Positions 1-11,831 are shown, counted from the stretch's first letter. The stretch: DNA of 64,000 nucleotides from Ceratodon purpureus (GCA_014871385.1 CM026426.1:29749452-29813451), one strand, 5' to 3'. Numbers and translations: made by a program. Notes: generated by a model from the sequence alone, not told the origin.

Positions 1-127
1 ACACGTCACTTCCCCGTTCGAGTGCCACGAACCCAAGCTAGTCGGCACCTCCCTCCAGAGTCTCGAAATCGCAGATTCCGCCGTCCCAAGACCCAACGCA
101 ATCTGGCCATAGTAGTGCAGCGTCCGG

Positions 128-387
128 TGTGGAAAGTGATTTCCACGGTTGACACACCGGAATACTAATTCCGGTAGGAAAATGATAAAAATTTAAAAAT
201 TTTCTGTTAGGAATACGGAAGTACTACTTAGATAAGTGAAACAACTGGTTAAGACGGTTGGCCGAATAAATAAGAGAACCGGAAGGTCAGCCGGGTGAGA
301 TCCGGTCGTCTAGGATGAAGGAGAGGAAGCACCGTCCATGTGACAGAACTCTGACACCGCAGACTTAAGGGTAACGACCGAAAGGTA
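128..387 (+). mobile_element. Partial LTR of gypsy family B (U3 start)
   Basis: This stretch matches, almost base for base, the start of the LTR at 13,194 (offset 13,066): both begin TGTGGAAAGTG and share the same AT-rich and CCGG-rich text up to about position 387, where they diverge. No polypurine tract precedes this copy, so it is a solo or truncated LTR, or the 5' LTR of a rearranged element. No target duplication could be identified. Confidence 0.8.
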
Positions 388-789
388 TGTTAACCGGAGA
401 CCCAACCGGTCTCTTCCTTTAACCCCATCCAGTCCCCTCTCAGTTTCATCCAGGAAGTGTCCCAACAGTCATCCAGTTCCTACGGATGAACTCTGTCAGT
501 CGGCTGGATGAACTCTGCCGGAGCGGACTGGATGATTTTGTCCGTTTTCAGGGGGTTTAAGAGGCAGGTTTAGGGTTTTGGGAGATCATTCTACACTAGA
601 GCAGGTAGAGTCAGAGAGGTCTGAGAGCTGTTAGGAACTGCTGTACCATGTGATTGGGGCTGTTTTGACCCAATTTATGCAGTTTTGACCTCTTTTTGCA
701 CTTGTATTGTACATTTCTAGCAACTTATGAGTGTTTGGAGCACTTCGTTTAGTTGGGTTTTGTTGGGTTTTGGAACGTAGCTTGTACGT
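388..789. other. Non-coding stretch with short GGATGAACTCTG repeats
   Basis: No convincing coding sequence. It contains repeated GGATGAACTCTG and CATCCAGT motifs between about 425 and 535. It may be the unmatched remainder of the family B LTR variant to its left. Confidence 0.4.
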
Positions 790-832
790 GAGCGGAGAGC
801 GGTGAGCGCAGATTTGGAGAGCGGAGAGCACA
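790..832 (+). repeat. Degenerate 7-bp tandem repeat (GAGCGGW)n
   Basis: Period-7 repeats of GAGCGGA/GAGCGGT, interrupted once. The same 7-mer array occurs at 21,721-21,764 and, inverted, at 32,047-32,087. Confidence 0.7.
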
Positions 833-1372
833 GAAGGGGGGACAGAACCTTAAAATAGCAATTTTTTTACTAAAAGTAAATAATAAAATTAGAAGATTCG
901 AATATTCTTAGGATATTTTTGGAAAGTTACTCATTTTAGTAAATTTTTTGACCCTATAACCGTGGACTGATGACAGTATTTTCATTGAATTTGTAGTTCG
1001 TTTTCTCTTTTCTTGGTGATTAATGTTTTAGGGTGCACCAATTACTATGCTCCAGCTCCTTCTAACTAGTTCAGGCATACATTAATTCCCCTTATCTCCT
1101 CAAATTTATATGCAAATTACTACTTAAAATGTATTGGTATTGAACCTCTTAAGAGGGATCAAGTAACATTTAGTTTCCTAACATTTTCTTAACATTGCTA
1201 GAATTCATCCTCCGTAGTCTACATGCCTTACGACTTTTTTATTTCTTTTATTTTTTATATTAACTTCCATTATTCTATCTATCTTGTTAAAGGGGTCAAA
1301 AGAGTCCTTTCCTTTAATTCTCTTTCATTTCATTTTCTCTTTCATTTTCTCAATCGCCTTCATATTTTTTTC

Positions 1373-1419
1373 AACCCAAATATTGATTTTCCTTTTGTTT
1401 ACTTTTATTTTTCTAATTT

Positions 1420-1458
<39 letters not shown>

Positions 1459-1558
1459 CAACCCTAATATTTATTTTTCCTTTTGTTTACTTTTTTTTTT
1501 TCTAATTTCATTTTTTATATATATTTTTTTTAATTTTTTTTTTTTTTTTTTTTTTTTA
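1373..1558 (+). repeat. Poly-T tract inside a tandem duplication
   Basis: A segment starting CAACCCAAATATT is followed about 86 bp later by a copy starting CAACCCTAATATT; both continue through the same T-rich text. A run of 37 T fills 1,422-1,458 and further T runs follow to about 1,557. Phe-rich ORFs here are artefacts of the T tracts. Confidence 0.8.
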
Positions 1559-1764
1559 ATTTTAAATGCTAAATGACTTCTGCTCAACCCTCATCCTTTT
1601 CCATTCATTTTAGGACAACGACAACTTTCAAATGAATGAAAAGCCGATTTTCAAGGGCGCCAAGCAACATCTTCACGGATATTTAAGATAGGATTATGGA
1701 ATGTCTCTTCCTCTTTTCTGTTGGTGTTTTTTGAAGCTCTTTTCCGTACTGCGCGACAGCAGTT

Positions 1765-2151
1765 ATGGAAGACCTTAGAGATATTGTTGTATCACTTGCT
1801 GATGATATTTGTCCATTTCAACCATATGTTGAGGTGGAGGACGAAGAAGAGGTGATGGCCAACAGCCAAGGGCGTCCTTTGACAACGGATGTTGACGTGG
1901 AACCGGATGTAAGAGCTGACCCTCCACGTTCAGAAAATTCGGATGATATCAGAGTGTTGGAGGAGGACGCAGATGTGCCTTTGCAACCTCATGCGTACTC
2001 CAAGGTTGGAAAGATCCCAAGGGGAACCTATTCCAGGGAATCAGTGAATCGGAGGCGGGGAGGTGGGCCATTGCTCAAACGTTCATACCGAGGACACTTG
2101 CCAAGTGTGGGAACGAAAGTGAATGGAAATGTAGTTTGTCCTGTAGTATAG
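1765..2151 (+). CDS. Hypothetical acidic-then-basic small protein
   Basis: An ATG-initiated ORF of 128 codons. The first 70 residues are acidic (an EDEEEV cluster near residue 25) and the last 50 are basic and Gly/Arg-rich (NRRRGGG near residue 95). I do not recognise a domain. No splice signals or neighbouring partners clarify its role. The composition is more protein-like than the flanking DNA, but it could be a chance ORF or an exon of a larger, decayed element gene. Confidence 0.35.
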   Translation: MEDLRDIVVSLADDICPFQPYVEVEDEEEVMANSQGRPLTTDVDVEPDVRADPPRSENSDDIRVLEEDADVPLQPHAYSKVGKIPRGTYSRESVNRRRGGGPLLKRSYRGHLPSVGTKVNGNVVCPVV

Positions 2152-2471
2152 TCAGAGGCTGGCAGTCCTCCTGATAGTGTAGTGGGCAACCCTAAACGTG
2201 TTAGGTTCGAAGATTAGGACATCTAATAACAAGTATATGTTTGCCGTAATAAATGGTACATGTCAGGGGTTACGAGATATATAGTGCACTTGTTCAGGAT
2301 AGAATGTATTGAAATAGAGTGCAATCAATGCGAGCAACAAAGCCTTTAATATAATGAAAAAGTCAATACAGCTTCTAAATAGCTGACTTAGTACATGGTA
2401 TATTACTAAAATCATTCACTACGTGATCAATGGTCATTGTGGAAATGGCAGTTCTAAAGTAGGAGGGCTAC

Positions 2472-3965
2472 CTACTTCTTCGCCAAGGGGTGACGCAAGA
2501 TTCCACTCTCTAGGAGTAGCTTGACCTCGTTAAAGCTGAAGGTGGGCGCATGGATGAAAAGCTCCGCTTCAGGATCACGGTTGCAGATCTTCAAGAGTAT
2601 GTAGTAAAGGTGCTTACAATACGTGAACTGAGTCCTGCCTCGGAACGTAGTCATCGTCTTCTGGAATGCAGGACAAGTGCAACCAGGGTAAGAACTGATG
2701 GTAATCTGGTACCGTGTGATGTGTGGAGCGATGCCCGAATCCAGCCCAATGATGCAACCGTGGCCCGGCTCCGGTATCATGGTGACGGAACGGAGGCGCG
2801 CTTTGAGAGACTCGGAGGAGCCCATGGAGAGTCGCTGCGCCGGATTGGGTCGAGTGGCAGTGCGCTTCACCATCTTGCCGTCTCTCTTGCCTGGGTAGCG
2901 GTCAGCGTCTGCAGGGACTGGCACCGAGCTGAGATTTGCAGGGGGCGGGGCAGAGGAGAAGAGGCGTCTTGGAGAGACCGGCTTCTTCGGCGGAAGTTGA
3001 AAGCGTGCTGCTTCGAGGGCAAGAATCTCAGTGAGTTTTAGGTTAGTACCTAGTTTCACTGGCCAGACCTCTGGAATAGAGGGGAATTCTTGGTCCTTTG
3101 AGTAGTAAGCTACCCACTTGCGCTTAGAGCCTTTCACGCAGCGTTCAATATCGTCGGAGCAGAAGAAGAACTCTGTCTTCTCGACTGTGTTTCTGCGATA
3201 GTTAGTCCAGAGCCCAGTGTAGGTCGGTGCAGCTGTGCAATGGGGCCCCCTGACGATTCTCTCAGTGCACTTCTTCTTTGTTTCAACTCTTTGGGCCCAG
3301 CAGCACTTCGCAGAAAGTTTGTGAAGTCTCGAAATGTGCCACTCCTTCACGTCGACCTTCGTTTCTTCAACCGCGTTGACATGGCGAATGCCGCCCTTGT
3401 TCACAGGTGAAGGTAAAGGGGAATCAACTTCCTGGGCAGGAGGTTGGGTACATTGTACCTCGGTGTCGTGTTCGGAGCCGTCTTCCACAATGACAGGCAT
3501 CTGCATAGGGCGAGCCCTGACGGCACGTCTTGGGCCTCTTGGGCGTGTGAAGTTTGTCTTGTCCGGGCAATGAGACTCCTCGTCAGCTCCGATGGGGACG
3601 TCGGCTTTTCGCTTCTGTGAACCGAAGACTTCCGCTCCAGGCATGATAGGCTGACGGGTGCAGAACTCATTCGCGCCTGGCATATTGAGCATGGGCTTAT
3701 CGAGCAGTGTAGGATTTCCCCATTTCTTCGCGTTGCGTTCAGCCATCCGGAGCCTGAGTTCCTTCTTGGACGGTCCGGTTCCGCCGACGTCACCTTTGAG
3801 GAACTAGTAGTATTTAACAACCTGAAGAAAAGCCCGAACGAAATCGTCCACGGTAGCAACGTAGAGGTCGTTCCCGTTGTTTCCAGAAGCTTGGAGCGAC
3901 TTGTTGTGAACTGTTTCAGCGAGATTACAGGTGGGCATCTCTGTGAGTTCTTCTTTCGTGAATTT
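2472..3965 (-). pseudogene. MULE transposase C-terminal exon with SWIM zinc finger
   Basis: The 424-codon ORF 3,746-2,472 ends with a SWIM finger: CTCPAF, then CKH about 18 residues later, near residues 350-375. SWIM fingers bind DNA or protein and are typical of MULE transposases and FAR1-like relatives. The homologous reading frame extends upstream to an intron acceptor at 3,966, through a TAG at 3,804-3,806 in the context Tyr-Tyr-stop-Phe-Leu. The 106-bp intron 3,966-4,071 has GT-AG ends and sits where copy 2 also has an intron. The middle of the ORF is Pro/Ser-rich linker. Confidence 0.75.
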
Positions 3966-4071
3966 CTGCAGATATGACAGTAGGTGCCGTTAGATTCACG
4001 GATTAGAGTTTTGTAGGTTAGGGCTAGGAAACCAGTATCAAAAACATCAAAACAGAGTGCAGAGATAATAC

Positions 4072-5774
4072 CTCGGTCATGAATCCCCCCCACTGGCGGA
4101 AGCGGTGGTGCCAGAATGACAGCCACTGATCGAGTTTGATGAGCCCGCTCTCGCCAACGACCCCGGTGGATGCCCACCACGCTCGCAACGCGTGGTACAG
4201 AGTTTCCGCCTCAGCCATGCTGGTCGCATTCTTGTACTGAGTGCACATCTTCTTGTGCTGTTCCCAGAGTTCTTCGGGGAAGTGCTTCTGCGTGGACGCC
4301 ACCATGTTTTGAGTCCAGTGGAACAAGCACGACCTCTCCCGGTCCTCCATTGGGTCCTCTTTGTTGCCATTGTCATCACGCGGCAGTAGGTGGCATCGTA
4401 CACATGGCACGCCATCGTCGACCAGTCTTTGACATGTTTTACATGGTCGAATATGATCCAGGCGTTCTTCAAGTCGCCACCAGCTTGCATTCTGCTGACC
4501 AGGTCGACACCACTTCCCGGGCCGACCTCCGACATCTTGAAGAGGAAGACTTTGTCACGCATTGATCCCTGACCAGGAAACCTATTCTCCTGGACATACG
4601 CCCAGAGACTGTTTCCACGGAGCTTGGTGATACCTTCCATCATTCCGTACCTTCTGATTTTTTTTAAGGTTGCGACTTTGTTGAGGATGTTTGGTGACGC
4701 CATGTCTTTGCATCGATCCAGAACAGGAACCAGCTCCTCCATCGTCAGCTTCCTCGGTGGTGCATCCTCGGGCTGTAGAAGGTAGCTCCCGATGAGGAGT
4801 TTGCTCGCCTCCAGGACAACGGCGCTCTTTGTTGCTTTGTTGTTCAGCTCTACCTGCTCTTCTATTAAGCTACTAATCTCTGCTTTAGAGTCTCTGTAGT
4901 CTCCAACTTTCACTGGATGATCATGTGTTCCTATGTGAATACAAGCTCTAGTCTGATTCGGTTTGCCCCCAACGTAATAAATCTTAGCCTCGCATGTAGC
5001 TACACATGATGGAGGTTCTTTACATACCTTGCACACTAGCGTGGAGTCAGATGGAGGAGGCTGATCCATGACAAAAGCTTGCAGGGTACAGCCTTCAAAC
5101 TCAGTCTCGTTAACCTCAAAGATCTTGGGAACACGCTTCACGAAGTGACACTCCTTGTTGCTGCAGCGCAGCCATCCGACGCAGGTGGAACTTCGAAAAG
5201 AGAGTCCCAAGTCGTTTTTGATGTTTGTTGTGATGGTCTTGGTCCACAAGTACCCGTCGTATCTTTTGTCCATTCCCTGCATTGACTTGGCGGCGAGCTT
5301 AGAGGATCCTACAGCAGCTGGGGGCAACTCAAAAAGTACCGGACCATCAAACTTCGCAGGCAAGTACTCCACTCTCTCGTATCTAATAGTGGAATAGTCT
5401 ATCTTCTTCAAAATGTTTTTTGACCCACGCGTCTTAGCAATCTCTTTAAGGAGCGGAACAATGCTAACTGTGACCTGGGACAATGGAGGAGACACAATGG
5501 AAGGAGGAGCATCAGCGTGGACCTTGGGCACCAACTTGACGGGACTGACTTCGTCATCAGAGGAGAGAGAAATGACTGTCGGAGGGGGAGGTTTCTCTAC
5601 ATCTGAAGTCTCCGTTCCAGGCTCGACTTTGACCTTGACATCAGGAGGTAAGGGAGTCTGAATTGTGCAAGTAGAAGAGCGACGGGGGGTGAGGATCTCA
5701 GTGGATGCAACCATCAGAGAATCAGTAAGACCATAGACCCTATAGGATCCAGGGAGAAGTCTCCACTGCAACAT
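4072..5774 (-). pseudogene. MULE transposase N-terminal and catalytic part, deleted
   Basis: The 565-codon frame has a low-complexity N-terminus, Cys pairs (CSNKEC; CKVCKEPPSC) before a conserved helical region, and the first catalytic Asp in CHVYDATYC near residue 470. In MULEs this is followed by the GFMAD/ANWNAV block with the second Asp. Here that block is absent; a shifted frame (4,410-4,024) resumes at DRERSCLFHWTQ, followed by the C-terminal core. About 80 residues plus the frame were lost. The exon ends at a GT donor after Met-Thr-Glu near 4,072. A further 116-codon ORF (6,064-5,714) may be the original N-terminus. Confidence 0.75.
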
Positions 5775-5967
5775 ATTGTTACATCTCTCAGTGAAGGTTG
5801 CCCGAGGGTGTGGGTAACTTCGGCAGTAACGTCATCAAAGATCTCCTCCTCTATACTGATGGAATCCTCACGGAAATGGAATCTGAGACTCAGCCGAAGA
5901 GAGGAAACTGTAGCTAGACCATCGTCATCGACGCGAAACCTAAGAGGGATGCCCATGCCTTGGGCGT

Positions 5968-6812
5968 ACAGACAGACCATCCCCATATTCGCAGGCAACT
6001 GAGAGATACTAGAGGAAGAACGGAGAAGAGTGAGTGTACTAGCAAAGCAGTATCGCGAGAGCAAAGTGAGAGGAATGATGCATCGCTGTTGATCATTTTA
6101 TTCAAATTGGAATGTCCATGTGGACGACTAGGTAATGATTCATTCTGCTACGTAACGAATGTATGATTAAAGAGAGACGGCGCTAACTGATTAGAATGTT
6201 GCTTTTTGCACGCCCATAAATATGTGGTAAGATTTTCAGAATATTGCTTTGAGTGTTTAAATCGTGGAGCAGATTCTATTTTTTATGGGGTGTGATTGGA
6301 TTAAAAAGAGCCGTCTTTTCCTTCTACATTTAAAACAATAAATATATAGAATTTGAATTAATCATATTCATGCATTAGTTATATATATATATAGGACTAA
6401 TGCAAGCATATGATTTATTCAAATTCTATATTTTATTCAGTGTTAGGGTTCCTCAATTTTCATAATAGATTGCTGGACAGACAGACCATCCCCATATTCG
6501 CAGTGAACTCAGGTAAGTAGGGAGAAGAGTGAGTGAAGTAGCGAAGCGATATCATGAGAGCAAAGTGAGAGGAATGATGCATCGCTATTGATCATTATAT
6601 TCAGGTTGGAATGTCCATATTTGATGTTTGATTTAAGAGAGACGGCGCTAACTAATTTGAATGCTGCTTTTTGCAGGCCCAAGTATACAAGGTAGGAGTT
6701 TTTAGAACTAAGCATATAATGTTTGAATCGTGGACCCGATTCTATTTGATATGTGGGTAGGTGAGATTAGAGTGAGCCGTCAGTTCCTTCTATATTTAAT
6801 ACAAGTATACCA
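5968..6812. repeat. Direct duplication, about 340 bp, two diverged copies
   Basis: Copy 1 (about 5,968-6,345) and copy 2 (about 6,476-6,812) both start CAGACAGACCATCCCCATAT and share AGAGGAATGATGCATCGCT and GAGACGGCGCTAACT in the same order about 508 bp apart. They lie at the 5' side of MULE copy 1 and could be remnants of its terminal region. No coding content. Confidence 0.75.
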
Positions 6813-7022
6813 TTGCACAATGAAATCTATTATTATTTTGCGGACATGTTTTTCTTCTTCCAATTTAGATTTATCAGATGAACTTTAATTCAAAATGCAT
6901 TTATTTATAGTCTAGGCATAGGGAAAGTATTCAGGACTGAGACCGAGGGGTTGAAGGTTTGGGATATATAAGATGAAGGGCAGTTAGAAGGAGAGCTATT
7001 TTGTGAGGAGAGGGGACGATTC

Positions 7023-10000
7023 TTGTTAGGTAGACACATGAAGGAGAGGGGAGGATCATCTCCCTCTAGTTGTGTCACCCGTAAACCTAGAAGAAAAGCA
7101 TATGGTACGGATTTTACAAATAGGAGAGCAAGGAAGAGGAGAGAGTCACGTAGAAAGGCGAATTCTAGAGGCAACATTTCGGGTGCACCTCTGAAGGTTC
7201 GAGGAGCTGGGCTGCCTTTGGCAATTAAATTCTGTAGCATTCGTAAACTCATTCTGGAGTCCATCATAGCGGTAGAAGAAGAGGTTTTAGGGGACAACCT
7301 AGTTGAGCATCGGGAGCATGATATAATAAATAGCGGAGAAAAACAGATAGAGATGACGGAAGAACTCGGGCTCAATTCCAGTCCACCTTTAGAGACACCA
7401 CAACCTTCTTTCGGTTTTAAGGAGTGTTCGATAAGAGGCACAGATTCACATTCGGGCAAACATTCTAACACGGATGTGGTAAGTTTCATAATTGCTACAT
7501 TGAATTATCTAAATGTTAATTATGTATTTTGTAGAGTAATATTCAGTTCTTTGCAATGTCCTCGCGTTTTATTTTTTTACTGATAAGAATTACGATGTTG
7601 CATCAAACATAGATAATGTTAAGAAAAAAAGATGCGAGGTAGAAATTATCGACATTGCCTTACATTTTTGTACAGATTCTCAATTGGTTTAGGATTGATC
7701 TAGAGGTCGTACAGGAAAAGACGCCAGAAGTGGATGCGGGCGAGGAGTCAGATCCTGAGACTTTGATAAGAGTGGCTCGTAGAGCAAGGCGAGAAATTAT
7801 GGAGGCGGGCGAAGGTGGGGAAGAAAACGCTGCAAGGCTAGCGGGACGAGGGGACCCCGGGAGTCCATCCCAGAGGAGTTTGAACAAAGACCAATTGCAA
7901 TGTACAATGGCGGGGCCCCTTGATGACAACGAGTGTCACGAGATAGAGGTCGCGGATCGAGGGAGAGGGGTAGGTGGTCCAGGGAGAGGGAGAGGTCGAG
8001 GAACTCGAGGAAGGAAGAGAAGTGGGGGCACATCTCAACTCCAACTTGCGGCATCGGAGTTTGAGCATTCTGTTGGGAGAATGGCGGCAGGTGGAGAAGA
8101 CCGTGGGGTTGTGGAGATGAGCAGTGCAGGCGGAGAGACAGATCGAGATGGAGCCACAGAGGAGGTAAGGGTTCGGATTTCCGAAGTTGGATTCCTGAAT
8201 AATGCTATGGCTAAAGTTCGGGATTTGCACAATGCTCTGCAGAGGGTCGTAGAAGGAGAGATTCGGATTGCAAGTGTCTCTGCAGCTCAGTCTGCAAATG
8301 CGGAGGTCGCGGATTGCGTAGTGATTGTGGAGATCATTGCATTTGTTGTGGGTGGGGTTTCGATACTAGAGGGAGTGTACAGTAGTTGGGGTTTTGGGGA
8401 GGTGGGGGGAGGCCGCGAGGGCACATTGGAGTGGGATGCGACTGCCCTGGCAGGGAAGGCAAAAGGGCGGGGGATTTACATTCGGTTCGGAGTGTGGGGT
8501 TTTGGGGAGGTGGGGGGAGGCCGCGAGGGCACATTGGAGTGGGATGAGACTGCCATGGCGGGGAAGGCAAGTGGGAGTGTAGACCCACATTCTGTACAGA
8601 ATGTGGGGAAGACGCAGATGGGGGAGGTGGAGGGAGGCCGCGAGGGCACATTCAAGTGGGATGCGGCTGCCATGGCCACGGTGGCAAGGGGGCGGGGGTT
8701 GTACATTCTGTACAGAATGTGGGCGTTTGGGGAGGTGGAGGGAGGCCGCGAGGGCACATTGGAGTGGGATGCGACTGCCATGGCCACGAAGGCAAGTGGG
8801 AGTGAAGACCCACATTCTGTACAGAATGTGGGGAAGATGCAGATGGGGGAGGTGGAGGAAGGCTGCGAGGGCACATTGGAGTTAGCTGCAACTGCCATGG
8901 CCACGGTGGCAAGGGGGCGGGGGTTATACATTGTGTACAGAATGTGGGCGTTTGGGGAGGTGGAGGGAGGCCGCGAGGGCACATTCAAGTGGGATGCGAC
9001 TGCCATGGCCACGATGGCAAGGGGGCGGTAGTTGTACATTCTGTACAGAATGTGGGCGTTTGGGGAGGTGGAGGGAGGCCGCGAGGGCACATTGGAGTGG
9101 GATGCGACTGCCATGGCCACGGTGGCAAGGGGGCGAGGGATGTACATTCGGTACAGAATGTGGTGGTTTGGGTAGGTGGGGTGAGGCCGCGAGGGCACAT
9201 TGGAGTGGGATGCGACTGGCATGGCCGCGAAGGCAAGGGGGCGGGGGATGTACATTCGGTACAGTATGTGGGGTTTTGGGGAGGTGGAAGGAGGCCGCGA
9301 GGGCACATTGGAGTGGGATGCGACTGCCATGGCCAAGAGTGCAAGGGGGCGTGCAGACCCACATTCTGTACAGAATGTGGGGAATACGCGTAGGAGGGAG
9401 GTGGAGGGAGGCCGCGAGGGCACATTGGAGTGGTATGCGACTGCCATGGCCATAAAGGGAGGGGGGAGTTCTTTGTACATTCTGTACAAAATGTGGGGGT
9501 TTGGGGAGATGGGGGAAGGCCGCGAGGGCACTTTGGAGTGGGATGCGCCTACCATTGCGATGAAGGGATGGGGGAAGTGGATGTACATTATGTACATGAT
9601 GTCGGGTTTTGGGGAGGTGGGGGGTGGCCGCGGGGGCACATTGGAGTGGGATGCGGCTGCCATGGCCATTAATGCAAGGGGGAGGGGGGTGATAATTTTG
9701 TATAGAATGTGGGGGTTTGGGAAGGGGAATAGAGAAGTTTCGCACCTCATGACGAATTCTTTTTTTTGGATTGCTACTTATTTTTTTTTGAAGCTTATAA
9801 GTGGTTTGCTGTTTGTAATATAGGAGTTCACAGATCAACTCACTGCGACTGAAGGTGATGGTTCAACTCCTGCAGAAACTGAGGTAATTTAATCATTTTT
9901 GCTTTTGTATTCAACATTGCATTTTTATTAAATCTTTCTTAAGTAGTTTTGAAAACTGAAATGGTAAATTGACATTGTCTTTGTCTCTATGCTTGCAGGT

Positions 10001-11831
10001 ATTCTCAGATGCACCCTTGTCCATCAGTTCCCCTATCTCAGTGATCAATGTTTCCGACCTCTCGGATTCATTTGATGAGCCCCATTTATGTTGGTGTGAT
10101 TTAGGAGACCCTGTGGACTTAGGTAGTGGACCTCTCGAGGTCCACTCTCCTCAGTACATGCCTACGTCTCCTGTCTATGAGCCTACATCCCCAGGCTACA
10201 TGCCTACTTCTCCACGACTTGGTACCCCGCCAATGTCTCCACCTTCTCCTTCCTCGCCTATTAGAGTGAGGAGGCCAGCCCATGTTGTCTTCGCCCTACC
10301 GGCGATACTGCCTTGCCCTGTCTAGCAGACCAGGCGTAATTGGAGGAGTTTAAGGATCTCCTCACACCAGCGGAGTATCATTTATGTTTGAACCACAAAC
10401 CGTCCAATCCATCCTGGTTTACATTGCCAACCAAAGTCTTCATCGCGTTTCTTTATCGTGTAAGCACTTCTTTCTCCCCCCATCACACTTCCATATCGAC
10501 AAAGGATTTGTGTTTGTTTGTAAACTTACCATTTGTTAAATCTGTTTTCCAGAGAGAAATCACGGCTGCTTCTGACGAAGCTGCCCGAGTCTACAAGACG
10601 AAAACAGCAACTGAAGACCAAACCGCGACTGGTGTTTGGGATGCCATGACTGCAGCAATAAACAACATGGTGGAATCCATTAAGAGGAAGGACTTCACCA
10701 AGTACTTGGCAATTGCAAATCCCAAGAACGGTGACGACTTCCTCAATGAAGTGCGACCCTGATCCTGGTTCACTTCAGTATTTCGTTTGACTACATCAGA
10801 TTTGTGATCATATTTTTTAAAATTCCTCTACTTGTTGCAGATTAATGGGCATTTTAGTGAGAACAATAAACCTGAGATGTCCCTCGATAAGCTTCAGAAG
10901 ATTGTTCCAGCGGCCGTTGAGGCCAAATACAAGGCTCGTTGGTTGAGGTGGTGGAACTCATCTCTGAGTTCCCGAATGTCCTACACATTTCTACCACCTG
11001 AATTCAAGGATACCGACTTCGACCCTTGGTTGAACAAGGCTTCATTCTGGGCTGGGGTATAGTTTCTTAAAAACCTTCTCAATGACCTGATCCTTTCTTC
11101 TCTTCCTCGAATTTCTTTCATTGAAAATTAATTGAATTCTGAAATACAGTTGGAGGAAGCCGTCATCAACGAATTTGAGGACATATGCAAGGCGGAGAAC
11201 CTCGTTATTAATTGGAATGCATTTCCAGATGTCCAAGAGCCGGGCGATTATGTGGAGAGTGCACGTATTCTGTTGTGGGACAAGGCCTTCCCTACGTTCA
11301 TTGGAAAGTCGGCTGATAAGCCCTTCGACAAGAAGTCCATTTTTGCTACTTTTCCTGGAACCGCTCAGGTTGTCAAGCGGGTTACTTACCGGTACGTTAC
11401 ATACCTTTAAATCAGATTCAAATTCGAGAATGAGGTCTCTTCTCTTTGATACTAACATTCCACATATTGGTTTACTAAGGTACTTCAAGCGAGAGCTTCT
11501 TCTGAAGGGGGCAATCATGGTTCAGCAGCTCCCTAACTACTTCCGTGCTTGGACGTCGATAACCTCGGACCAGTGTATGTACTCTCCCCAACAGCTGAAA
11601 AGGTACAAATCTCCTCACTTGCTTGAGGGATGCTGGTATCTTGATTGCTCTCGTGGTTTCACGATTGACTTAGAGGCGGATGTCAAGACTCTACACAACG
11701 GGGGTGAGGTTGTGGTGGACGACTCCGCGGATGATGGAGAAGGTCGTGAAGGAGAGGAGGATCAGTCTTCTGCTCCACCACCGAAGAGAGGAAGAATACC
11801 CGGTCGGTACAAGTATACAGGATATACCGGA
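7023..11831 (+). CDS. Multi-exon gene of unknown function, 3' end truncated
   Basis: Splice sites and phases fit one gene. Exons: 7,023-7,478; 7,676-8,164 (or longer); 9,824-9,883; 9,999-about 10,325; about 10,340-10,459; 10,553-10,750; 10,841-11,056; 11,150-11,391; 11,480-about 11,831. Introns have GT-AG ends and are phase 0 except 11,391/11,480 (phase 2). The N-terminus is basic, then acidic with an RGRG-rich stretch; the middle holds CTD-like heptads; the C-terminal exons encode an unfamiliar globular domain rich in Trp, ending in a basic KRGRIPGRYKY tail. A TAA at 10,337-10,339 and a frame change near 10,310 suggest damage. The 3' end runs into a truncated retroelement. The start at 7,023 is only the first ATG of the open exon. 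Confidence 0.6.
8391..9745 (+). repeat. Minisatellite of 108/117-bp units with palindromes
   Basis: About 13 units. The shared GGGGAGGTGG-type core starts at 8,396, 8,504, 8,621, 8,729, 8,846, 8,954, 9,062, 9,170, 9,278, 9,395, 9,503, 9,611 and about 9,717. Units are 108 bp, or 117 bp when 9 bp are added, so the plus frame is preserved (36 or 39 codons). Most units carry ACATTCTGTACAGAATGT, an 18-bp perfect palindrome, or a close variant; in three units (8,584, 8,809, 9,358) it extends to 24 bp. A consensus donor at 8,165 and an acceptor at 9,823 could make the array intronic; otherwise it encodes WGFGEV-type repeats up to a stop at 9,029-9,031. Confidence 0.9.
9999..10325 (+). CDS. Exon with RNA polymerase II CTD-like heptads
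   Basis: This exon follows a TTGCAG acceptor and continues the phase of exon 9,824-9,883. It encodes an acidic, Ser-rich segment and then heptads YMPTSPV, YEPTSPG and YMPTSP, followed by a Ser-Pro-rich tail. The heptads match the Y-x-P-T-S-P-x spacing of the RNA polymerase II largest-subunit C-terminal domain. The surrounding exons do not resemble RPB1, so this looks like mimicry or convergence in another protein. The frame closes at TAG 10,323-10,325; the neighbouring frame continues into the next exon, so a 2-bp indel is possible. Confidence 0.6.
   Translation, partial: VFSDAPLSISSPISVINVSDLSDSFDEPHLCWCDLGDPVDLGSGPLEVHSPQYMPTSPVYEPTSPGYMPTSPRLGTPPMSPPSPSSPIRVRRPAHVVFALPAILPCPV

Larger units (their letters stand above)
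2472..6064 (-). mobile_element. Decayed MULE-type DNA transposon, copy 1
   Basis: Minus-strand coding remnants run from an N-terminal region (6,064-5,714 and 5,774 onward), through a transposase core with the first catalytic Asp in YDATYC, to a C-terminal SWIM zinc finger. The order, the DRERSCLFHW block and SWIM motif match Mutator-like transposases. It is homologous to 27,726-29,681. It is inactivated by an internal deletion with frameshift near 4,410 and an in-frame TAG at 3,804-3,806. Terminal inverted repeats and target duplication were not found by eye. Confidence 0.75.

Noticed and set aside
1223..1576. Phe-rich ORF
   Set aside because: Product of poly-T tracts; composition is not protein-like.
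8334..9838. Long ORFs on the minus strand across the minisatellite
   Set aside because: They exist because the repeat unit is a multiple of three and lacks stops in several frames. The splice-supported gene runs on the plus strand.
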